From contig NC_079875.1 in the NCBI RefSeq assembly GCF_029227915.1, positions 16,733,001 to 16,797,000 on the forward strand: a stretch of DNA of 64,000 nucleotides, read 5' to 3'. Below are positions 12,071 to 21,180 of the stretch, piece by piece; position 1 is the first letter of the stretch, and every line of letters begins with the position of its first letter. Source of the stretch: Hydractinia symbiolongicarpus (taxonomy: Eukaryota; Cnidaria; Hydrozoa; Anthoathecata; Hydractiniidae). The translations under genes were made by a program, and so were the position numbers. The notes under the pieces were generated by a model. That model ran no database searches and was not told the DNA's origin. It was given only the letters and a program-made list of their open reading frames with translations.

Positions 12071-12206
12071 TAGTCTATATTAGTCTATATTACAATACCC
12101 ATGTGCGTCTTTCTGTCACCTAAAATGATACTGCAAGCTACACGCACGCAATGCGATATAAAAAAGGCAGGCAAAGTTATGAATTTTTCCACGGGCCACC
12201 GACTAG
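12071..12206. mobile_element. Hairpin repeat family H, near full-length copy
   Basis: Starts with TAGTCTATATTA (twice), then TACAATACCC, GTCTTTCTGTCACC and GCAATGCGATATA, and ends GAATTTTTCCACGGGCCACC plus GACTAG. The start TAGTC and the end GACTA form a short terminal inverted repeat, which supports a MITE-like unit of about 130 bp. Confidence 0.6.
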
Positions 12207-12347
12207 CCACAATAGATTGTTGGTCGGTTGATACACATTTAATTGCTTACTAAGGGTGTTTCGTCGATGGAAAATCAAGCTTTTACCCTCTTTTTTATTA
12301 TAAGATGTTGATTATAAAGAAAATAGGGTTACAATTTAGGAAATAAT

Positions 12348-12353
12348 TTTATT
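12348..12353 (-). terminator. Poly(A) signal of the TIR/TPR gene
   Basis: AATAAA on the minus strand about 240 bp beyond the stop codon at 12591-12593, a suitable place for the 3' end of the terminal exon. Confidence 0.5.
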
Positions 12354-12590
12354 GTCTTTACAACGTAATAATAAGTTTGTATACTATATGTATCTCTCTG
12401 CTAAGAATTTTCTCTGTTGTATTTCACCAATTAAAAGCATATCTGGTGTTTGCCTTTTTGTTTGAAATTCATAGTTTCTTGATTCATACACAGTCACTTA
12501 GTAAAATAGCATAACAATAATTGAAGGAACTAGGTATATGGTTATAGTTTACTGTTTCCTTTAACGTACTTTCTACTTTTTGGCATTATT

Positions 12591-12918
12591 TTAAACAAAA
12601 CACTTCTCAAATTGCTTCTTTGTTTTCTTCGTATCTGGATGCCGCTCACCCAACAATTCTTGTTGTTTGTTATACGCTTTATCGAACGTTATAAAAGCGT
12701 GCGTATATCCTCCCTGACGAGCGTAATCGACTCCTTCTGTGTATTTCTCTCTCAGTTCCAAGTGGTCAGCGCTGAGAAGTCTTCTTAGACGAATTCCTAA
12801 GCGCTTTTTTTTATCGGCGCTTGCGAAGATTCTGCGCTAGCCTGAATAAGTTCATTGTTGTTCTTGTCGTTCTTATCCTCGTTTCGGAAATTCAAAGGAG
12901 GGTGTATTAGCTGGTCCA
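12591..12918 (-). CDS. Terminal exon with TPR repeat (TIR/TPR gene), apparent frameshift
   Basis: A strong acceptor (TTTTTATTTTAG|TG) opens a frame rich in Asp, Asn, Lys and Glu. After an A8 run (12806-12813) the coding frame moves by one base into a good C-terminal stretch. That stretch contains EKYTEGVDYARQGGYTHAF and, a little further, LLGERHPDT, then stops at TAA (12591). The pattern A..yarqGgy..Af..fdkAy…lG.rHPDT is that of kinesin-light-chain-type TPRs, which mediate protein-protein contacts. Without correction at the homopolymer the first frame ends just after it. This is either a one-base assembly error or a pseudogene. The TIR exon about 1 kb upstream on the same strand suggests one gene, but its end phase (2) does not fit this exon's apparent start phase (1), so an intermediate exon or a second frame break is likely. 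Confidence 0.55.
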
Positions 12919-13209
12919 CTAAAATAAAAAAGCAAATGTCTAATTTGCAATCAAGTTAAAAACTGAATAAATTTCAACAAAGTAACTAAACTGGCAAAAG
13001 CTGTTTTAATCCATCTTTTTTGTTAAGGAATGGCATCACCTGATGATGTTTGCGGTCATAATAAAGCTTTGAGGATAAGTTAGTATTTTATTTAAAAACA
13101 AATTTGACAATCAATATTACTTTTTTAGCCCACTTTGCCGCATCCTTCTAATAATTACAGCCATATTTCATCTGCGTATAGTAGCGTCACAGTTCCATTT
13201 GGAATATCC

Positions 13210-13320
13210 GAGAGTAATTTCATTATTTCATGCTAACAGGCGAATAGGGATGCACGAGGGAAATATATACGACGGACAATTCAATGTGAATTTTTCCACG
13301 CGTTAAAGTCTAATTTATTT
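13210..13320. repeat. Family H-related repeat
   Basis: Contains TTCATGCTAACAGGCGAA, AAATATATACGACGGACAA and GAATTTTTCCACGCGTTAAAG. It is shared with 42955-43050 (TTCATGCTAACAGGCGAA, ATATGTACGACGG). It falls in the putative intron of the TIR/TPR gene. Confidence 0.55.
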
Positions 13321-13820
13321 TAATAAGATTCGTTCAGATTCTCCTTTCTGTAACAAAAAAGCTTCAGAATTATTCGTAAAATATTCTTGATTTTTGGGTA
13401 AAATACCAGTTTAAATTTAAATTTTGTCACAGCATGCACGCGTTAATGAAATAGCTCGTGAAATTATTTGCGCTATTGCAGAAAACGCAGTCCAATAGAA
13501 TTGAGACTTTATATTCCTTTGAAAACGTTCCAGTGCAAAGACTAATCGACTTTTTTATCATTAATTTGTATCTTTATCTCCTTCCTTGTTTTTTTGCTTG
13601 TTTATGTGTTTGTTTGTTGTTGTTTGTCTGTTATATCAATAAGATATATCAAAACTTTAAGCGCCCTTAAGGAATGTCAGCTAAAGCTGTAAAGCATAAT
13701 GTTTCTTTTCTTTCTTATGTTATATTGATTGTTTGAAAATTTAGCCACAAGTGCTCTTGGTTGCAAATTTTACCAATTTAAGGGCCAAATTATTTTCTTT
13801 ATTTAGTTACAATTTTTCAC

Positions 13821-13992
13821 CTCTTAAATTTCTCATCAAAGTCTGTTTGTTTTAAATCGTCTAAAATTTCATGGCAAAATTTGCCAGCAGTAAATAAACC
13901 AAGAGCTGTTATGGGATAGCATTTCTCCATTTTGAGGGGAATAATTTTCTTCTTTTTATCTTGAGGAAATTTATAGTTCCTTTCGCAATTCA
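13821..13992 (-). CDS. TIR-domain exon (C-terminal half of the domain)
   Basis: Reading from a possible acceptor (TTCAG|TG), the frame gives VNCERNYKFPQDKKKKIIP, then LKMEKCYPITALGLFTAGK, and ends at a donor AAGAG|GTGAAA. This matches the second half of TIR domains: the C..E…A helix, the K-K-I-I-P-[LV] beta strand, then the E+….G.LG..tagKl.... segment. TIR domains are signalling or NAD-cleaving modules in animal innate immunity. The catalytic or BB-loop half is not visible. It should lie upstream beyond 14.0 kb, where repeat R (14035-14210) sits. The gene may therefore be interrupted, or the exon may be further away. The acceptor lacks a strong pyrimidine tract. Confidence 0.55.
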
Positions 13993-14034
13993 CTGAATTC
14001 TCGTGATATTATAATAATATTATAATAAAATTAT

Positions 14035-14210
14035 TATATTATAAGGATTTCATAAAGATTTTTAGGGGTAGTTTCGAGTAATGGCCAACAAAAAAGCCTC
14101 TGAAAGGTATGGGGCCTAATTTTTTGGCATACAGGTAATAGTTAATAGATAAATATACAAACTTGGTCAGTATCAAAACCATGCAGCATGGCATGAAAAA
14201 AGTGTTTTCT
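14035..14210. repeat. Dispersed repeat R, copy 2
   Basis: Matches 470-660 over about 170 bp (TTTTTAGGGGTAGTTTCGAG, AAAGCCTCTGAAAGGTATGG, AATAGATAAATAT). It sits immediately 5' of the TIR exon and may have broken that gene. Confidence 0.5.
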
Positions 14211-14246
14211 CGGAAATTGTTTTTTGTTTCATAAAAGTAACGTATT

Positions 14247-14462
14247 TTATGACAACATAAGTATTGAAGGCACCTCTGGCTGAATTACTGCTCGAATAAG
14301 TTGTACATTAGATGCGTAACTAGTAGATATCATCATATATTTTAACAGCAGATAGTGCAAATAATCTCTGTCCATCGTAATATTGTCCAAACGACCCAAA
14401 ATTTCATTAAGTTGGTCGGTCGATATAACAATAGAATTTTGAGACTTTTTGATAAGCAGCAT
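14247..14462 (-). CDS. Hypothetical 71-residue frame, function unknown
   Basis: ATG to TAA, 71 codons, with mixed amino-acid usage (LNEILGRLDNITMDRDYL and similar) that looks more protein-like than most AT-rich chance frames here. No family is recognised. It begins just beyond repeat R and may be the coding remnant of that element or an exon of the adjacent minus-strand gene. No convincing acceptor gives it an upstream partner. Confidence 0.2.
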   Translation of the reverse strand: MLLIKKSQNSIVISTDQLNEILGRLDNITMDRDYLHYLLLKYMMISTSYASNVQLIRAVIQPEVPSILMLS

Positions 14463-14759
14463 TTGAATTATTTTTAAAACAACTGAACATCAGAACAAGC
14501 AGCTGTAATAAAACACAGACCAGCAACATGTTCTAGAGTAGTGCAACTGCACATTCTTGAAAATTATAGCACTGTGCCTCTGTTCACAGACACACATTTG
14601 TTACAAATAACAGTATTGGACATTAATGTAATTTATTACTTAGAATGGAAAGGAGCAGCCACACTCAAGGTGAGTAACAGTTTATATTTATGTTTGGTTA
14701 AATTTAAAGGCAGATACTTATTGCGTCAGAGATATCTGGCAGTGGAGTTATTTGAGCCC

Positions 14760-16205
14760 TAAAAATAGTGTCGATATGTCATCAAATATAAAAAAACAAA
14801 AAAAATCGTGTCTACCTATTTAGTCAACAATGCGTGATATCTCGAAAGTTAGAATGAGGCACAACAATAATGATGGGTAATGGCCGTGGAGAGACAACAA
14901 GCATATATAATATTTTTTCGTTCCAGTTCTTTTACCTCTGTATTTCAAAATTCGCCATCAAAAATTGGGTCAGTCGGATTGAGCTCTTACACCAAATGTT
15001 TGTGACGTTGTCCTAAAAGAATACGAAAATGGGTTGTTATTCCCAAGACACAGAAACTCAAAAATCTACTGATGTCTGCCTAATGTTGAAACTAAAACAA
15101 GTAATACCACACTACAACTGCTGTTTCCAACAGCGAGATGGTTAAATCCTTTCCTAGCTAAGAAAGCAGAGAAACTTTTATTGATTTAAAGATAGATATC
15201 TTTCAGCTAGGTACTTAGCTATTGCTTGCTATAGCTGACTAACTATGAAACAATGCTGCTTTAAAATGACGAGTATTATGCCGAACATAAGATTTTTTTA
15301 GCTAGCTACATACCCAAGCAAAACGGACTGCTAACTAACATGCCAGTGCTGCAGAGGCAAATTTGTTTTCAAATAATAATTTAAAGTACAAGTAGCTGTA
15401 TACATTCTAGCGAGCTAGCATAATCTTCAGAGAATTTTGTTATTTTATTAATAAGGTAGCTATCCATATAGATCATTTTTAAGCTTTACCATCTTGCCAT
15501 AATAGTCAATATAACTTTAGTATATAGCTACCTAGGTGTGCAAGGCATTATATGCTGGCCAAATATGTTGTCGCAGTGAACCTGCAGATTTTCTTTCATC
15601 GTACAAAAATCTATTATTTTATAAAGATTTTTATGCTGATTTTCAGGATTTTATTATAAAAAAAACGAGATCTAGTAACAAATGATGTACACTGTGAAAG
15701 TAATGATAGGTTTTAATAATGATAGGTTATTGTTGTTGTATTGTTGTTGTAGCAGAAGTCTCCGGGGTGAATACTTAGTACAGGGTAAATACAGATATAT
15801 ATATAAAACTAAGGTTAACTAACGTTAAGTGATTAATAAGGTGCATGATCTTTTGTTGCAAAAACATTTACATCATAAATGTAAAGGGAAAAGGAGCCAA
15901 TTCACGGAAAGGTTTGGTCTATTGTTGCACATTTTCCTCATTATTATTTTTTAACTATTATGTGATGCTTAAATAAAAATGACAACAAACGGCGTTGGAA
16001 GGCATTTTAAAATAAGACATTGGCCAAGAAAGAAGTATTCGTAAAAGTTTTTATTGATGGAAGTTTAAAATAGGCTCCCTCCTTGAAACCTTTTTAGCAA
16101 TTCTTTAATTCTAGCATCCGAATTCTTAGTCATTTTTTTAAAAAATGATCACTGATGGATAAGTAAGAAATAAATGTAAAAAAAATGAAAGGCATCAACG
16201 CTAAA
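14760..16205. other. No gene seen
   Basis: AT-rich sequence with many TAGCTA words (15160-15560) and a short TTGTTGTTGTA tract near 15725-15755. No exon or RNA gene was recognised. Confidence 0.35.
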
Positions 16206-16211
16206 CATTAA

Positions 16212-16502
16212 TATTATTATTGAAAATATTTACCCAGGATAGCCTCTTCAGTTTCTGTTGGTACTGCTATTAACGAGGGTCCTGCGAAGGGGGTTCTAGT
16301 GCATTTAAAGCTCCTATTTAAACTACAAAATTCGTGCGAGCACAGCAATCGCTCAAAAAGACAACAGTCCTATTTTCATACTAAGCGCTAAGAAGAAGGG
16401 AAAGATTTACACTTTTATCTCTGACATGACTCGGCCGGGGTTTGAACCCGCCACCTACCGCACTGACAGCGAACTTTCTTCCTCAAGGCTACCACAATAA
16501 TC
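16212..16502 (-). mobile_element. tRNA-derived SINE family B, copy 1
   Basis: Reading the minus strand: a tRNA-like head with GTGGTAGCCTTGAGG and a good B box (GGGTTCAAACCCC), then a body ending AGGCTATCCTGGGTAAATA and an AATAATAAT tail. The copy at 54788-55078 shares head, body and tail in the same order. The two halves of the Pol III promoter, the conserved tail and the dispersal make this a SINE. It is not a functional tRNA, since no cloverleaf can be closed. Confidence 0.8.
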
Positions 16503-16504
16503 GA

Positions 16505-17930
16505 ATCCCAGATATGTAATTTTAGGATTGTCTTGAACTTTTACACGAAATACGCAATAACCACGTCAGCAGTAAAGACTGATTATCTTCATTATAATCA
16601 AAGTCATAAAATAAGTTGGGTTTTTTGTTGAAAAGCGTACAGGAGTTAAAAGAAGCGTTCCAATAGCAATGATGGAAGCCGATTGGGTAATCTCTCTATT
16701 AAATGAACAAACCATAAACTGAAAACCTTGCTAGACTAATTTTAACCGGGGTTTTTTTCTGAGTGTAATAGTATTTTTGGAAATGGATGAAACTTAAAGG
16801 AGATCCAAAACGGGCTAATAATTTTTTACTTTTGTGACTTACACGAAAGTCAAGCTACTGGCGTAAAAAAAGATGTACTGGCACTGAGGACAAAAACAAC
16901 ATCTACAATAAACCTAAATATCACATTGAACATCCTGAATACGACAGAAAAGTTCCCCGCGTGTAATTGATATGCATAATTCATGATATAAGCATTTACC
17001 ATGTTATTAAATCAACCCTTCTGATGAAATAAGCTTTAACATTTTTTGAACTAGCTATCTATATTCGTTTAGATTTTGCATAGAAATATACAAGATTATT
17101 CGCATAAAGCCACTCTAAGCAACGACGGTGATTTTAAAATCTTTTTAGAAGTAATAATTACCTTCTTTAAAGCTAGTAACATAACATTTTTACCAAATAT
17201 AGCTTCTCGTGTTGTCGTTTGTTTCCCCGCCAAAACAAAATTTCGATTTACTGATACTTAACATATTATACAGACCCTAGCTCGTTTTAGCAGCAGCAAG
17301 TTCCTAATAAAAAACGCAATTTTCCATAAACAGGTTGCCCATTCAGTACAGTGTGTATAATTTCTTGTCACTTGATCTTTAGAGTGGTGTATTTAATACA
17401 TATCTTCATTTAGAATACATATGGTGGAGATTAACACCCATGTCGGAGATCTTACTTGTAGACCTTTTAATATTGATGCAAGATGTACCTTTTGCATAAA
17501 TTAATATGGGCGAAATTTCGTTTTTTACATAAAATAACAATTTTTTTAAAACTATTGAATTTATTTATTGCATTACAAATATTTTTTGAAACATACACCT
17601 CTAAACATCCATACACGAGAACTAAAGTTATCAAAGCTGCCATCAAAAATCAAAATAAAAGCGTAAACTAAAATGAAAAGAGTATAATTTGTGTCTAAGC
17701 GATACAATGGTTTGTATTATTGATTTGTATCATTTTTTTTCCGAACGGGTGTGATAAATCATATTAAAGCATTGAGTTGATTCTTTAATAGACAATTTAT
17801 TCTTCTTGTTTATTAGTAAGTAAAATTATGTACAAAAAGAGCCTATATTTTTTGGGATAAAATGATAAGTGTGACAAAGTGGGGACATGGAAAATGACAA
17901 AATGTTTTAGACAGAAAATAACACTTAAAT
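16505..17930. other. No gene seen
   Basis: AT-rich. AATAAA on the minus strand at 17796-17801 could be the polyadenylation signal for the exon ending at 17936. Otherwise no coding signature. Confidence 0.35.
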
Positions 17931-17935
17931 AATTT

Positions 17936-18069
17936 CAGCGGAAGCTTTGGATTCCTCTGTCAGCAACACACGAATCTTGACACCAAGCAGGACTTTTTTC
18001 ATTGTACTTGTTTCCGAGCAATCTCACCGCTTCTATTGCATGAACTTCTCCTTCAACTTCGTGCGTTTC
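17936..18069 (-). CDS. Possible last exon of the TY-repeat gene
   Basis: Acceptor TTTTTATCTGATTAG|GAAACG is followed by a 44-codon open frame (ETHEVEGEVHAIEAVRLLG… with WCQDSC near the end) and TGA, then AATAAA about 135 bp on. The frame looks coding but needs phase 0, whereas the TY exons end in phase 1. Joined in phase 1 it would stop after about five codons. It may be the last, mostly untranslated exon of the TY gene or belong to a separate transcript. Confidence 0.35.
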
Positions 18070-18728
18070 CTAATCAGATAAAAATGTAATGCTATGTGTC
18101 TTATCTGTGTTCACTACAATTCTCTTCATAAAGTGTTGGAAAATGACATTTTTTTGTCATTTCTTAAAATGGCTAAAAACTCCGCCTGTGAAAGCTTAGC
18201 AGCCCATTGGTTCAAGAGTTCTACTTAGACAGATCTGTAGGGTGCGTGAGGAACGAGTGAGAAAAATGCGCTAGTTGAAGTTCCTTTGATGTCTGCATTA
18301 TGGAACAATAAACGCGGCGAATTGAAATTAACGCGGTGGATTGTCAGAATCCGGGATGTCGAGAGAATAGGCCATACTGAAGTCGGCAAGAATTATCGCG
18401 GTTAAAGATTTGAAATGTAACGAAGTAACCTAAGATTCTAAGTATGAAGTCTCAAGTCTCAAACCTAAGTGCAAACAAAACTTCTTAACCTTTCTTCCGA
18501 ATTTACGATACTGATAAAAAATATTTAATTTTTTAAAAATTGTTTTGTGTATCATCAATTTGTCTTATAATACGCAAAAATGAGCACCGAAATTCAACAA
18601 TACGATCGCGATGAAAACGATAGGTAGAAACTAAATTAAAAACTTTTCGTAAGTCTAAAAGATTACATCTATACGATAATTGATTACACGAACAAGTTAA
18701 ATTATTTGCTCCAATATTATTGTTTTTC

Positions 18729-18864
18729 CTAGTCGGTAACCAGTGGATAAATCCACGGGTTCGCCCGTCCTTTACTAACCGCATTTCCTGTGTCACGCTA
18801 CTGTGGTTACCATCTTGCGTGACAGACAGACAGACGGATACGAGTATTGTAATATAGATTAGTC
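18729..18864. mobile_element. Hairpin repeat family H, near full-length copy
   Basis: Starts CTAGTCGGTAACC, then GGATAAATCCACGGG hairpin, TTCGCCCGTCCTTTA, CGCATTTCCTGTG, a GACAGACAGACAGACGG tract and TATAGATTAGTC. The ends are inverted repeats of each other. Orientation is opposite to 54175-54293. Confidence 0.7.
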
Positions 18865-19019
18865 ATCAATCCGTGGTTGCTTTGGCATAAACGAGAGAAC
18901 TTGTAAGCTAATAGTTAAAATTAGCTCTGCGTGACTGAGGAATGCTCTAACACTTTTCTTTCAAAATTACTACCTGTAGTAAAATGTTGATAAGACAAAT
19001 AATAACACATTTCAATGAA

Positions 19020-21180
19020 GGGCGTTTTTCCAGACCATGAAACAAATGCAACGCATTCATATTTCACTACTTCTTAAGATAACTGCTAGGTGCAGCTTTT
19101 GCCTTAATGAATACCTGAACAATCCACATCTTGACCAGGTCCTTTTCTAGTCCCAGAGATTTCTTCGCCACATAGTTCATCGTCACACCAACAATATCCA
19201 GTAGATCCATGGCATTGTTTCTTTTTGTAAGAGCCGTCGTCTTTACATCTTGGTACAAAAACACCAACCATACCGGAGTTGGTGAGGCTGAGTGCATGAT
19301 CTCTTTCTGTTTCGCATTTTGACTTAGAATAAGCTACCAAAAAGGATATTAGGAAATTCATTCTTTTTTTGTTGAATGTTTCAACAACGTAATTTTCATA
19401 TTCTCTCGCAAAATTTAAATTCTTATTAAACTTTTGCAGCTACGTTTACATAAAAACCTAAAATTTAAGGTCCTATTGAAAAAGCCTTGAAACGGAATGC
19501 TTTATCGCTTTGCTTAAAATATGAGTACATGTAATGAAATGTTAAGAAGTCAAATGATAGCACATTTTGATAAAGAGCGTTTTTCCAGCACATCTAACGA
19601 ATATATTGATTCATATTCTACTACTACTTGAGATAAATCCTAGGAGTAGCTTTTGCCTAAGTGCTTACCTGAGCAATCCACGTCTCCTTGATCACGTCTC
19701 TTTCTACTCCCAGGGATTTCTTCGCCACATTGTTCATAGACACACCAACAATACCGAGTAGATTCATGGCATTGTTTCTTTTCGTAAGAGCCATCGTTTT
19801 TACATCCTGGTACAAAAACACCAAGCATACCGGAGCTGATGAGGCTGAGTGCATGAGCTTTTTCTGTTTTGCATTTTGACTTAGACTTGGCTAGAAAGAA
19901 GGATACTGAAGAGATTCATTATTTTTGGTTGAACTTTGTAACATGTCAGCTTAATGTTCATACTCTGTGGCTAAGTTTAGGTTTCATTTATTTTTTACAG
20001 CCACTTTCACATAAAAACCTTACATTTAAGGCCGTATGAAAATCCCTTGGAAAGGAACGCTCCAACACTTTTCTTTAAAAATTACTACCTGTAGTAAAAT
20101 GTTGATAAGACAAATAATAACACATTTCAATGAAGGGCGTTTTTCCAGACCATGAACCAAAAGCAACGCATTCATATTTCACTACTTCTTAAGATAACTG
20201 CTAGGTGCAGCTTTTGCCTAAATGAATACCTGAACAATCCACATCTTGACCATGTCCTTTTCTAGTCCCAGGGATTTCTTCGCCACATAGATCATCGACA
20301 CACCAACAATATCCAGTAGATCCATGGCATTGTTTCTTTTCGTAAGAGCCGTCGTCTTTACATCTTGGTACAAAAACACCAACCATACCGGAGTTGGTGA
20401 GGCTGAGTGCATGATCTCTTTCTGTTTCGCATTTTGACTTAGAATAAGCTACCAAAAAGGATATTAGGAAATTCATTCTTTTTTTGTTGAATGTTTCAAC
20501 AACGTAATTTTCATATTCTCTCGCAAAATTTAAATTCTTATTAAACTTTTGCAGCTGCGTTTACATAAAAACCTAAAATTTAAGGTTCTATTGAAAAAGC
20601 CTTGAAACGGAATGCTCTATCGCTTTGCTTAAAATATGAGTACATGTAATGAAAAGTTAAGAAGTCAAATGATAGCACATTTCGATAAAGAGCGTTTTTC
20701 CAGCACATCTAACGAATATATTGATTCATATTCTACTACTACTTGAGACAAATCCTAGGAGTAGCTTTTGCCTAAGTGCTTACCTGAGCAATCCACGTCT
20801 CCTTGATCACGTCTCTTTCTACTCCCAGGGATTTCTTCGCCACATTGTTCATAGACACACCAACAATACCGAGTAGATTCATGGCATTGTTTCTTTTCGT
20901 AAGAGCCATCGTTTTTACATCCTGGTACAAAAACACCAAGCATACCGGAGCTGATGAGGCTGAGTGCATGATCTCTTTCTGTTTCGCATTTTGACTTAGA
21001 CTTGGCTAGAAAGAGGGATATCGAAGAAATTCATTCTTTTTGGTTGAATTTTTGAACATGTCAGCGTAATTTTCATATTCTGTGACTAAGTCTAAGTTAT
21101 ATTTATATTTTACTACTACTTGTACATAAAACCTACATCTCTGTAGGAACGTATTCATATTTCATTACGTCTTCGGACAA
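19020..21180 (-). repeat. Tandem duplication: TY exons 7-8 and 9-10, exact 1115-bp offset
   Basis: The unit holding exons 9 and 10 is offset by exactly 1115 bp from the unit holding exons 7 and 8. Introns and exons are nearly identical, including the AACGGAATGCT and TCAAATGATAGCACATTT words. This is the youngest duplication in the array. Exons 7 and 9 encode identical residues over most of the domain. Confidence 0.9.
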
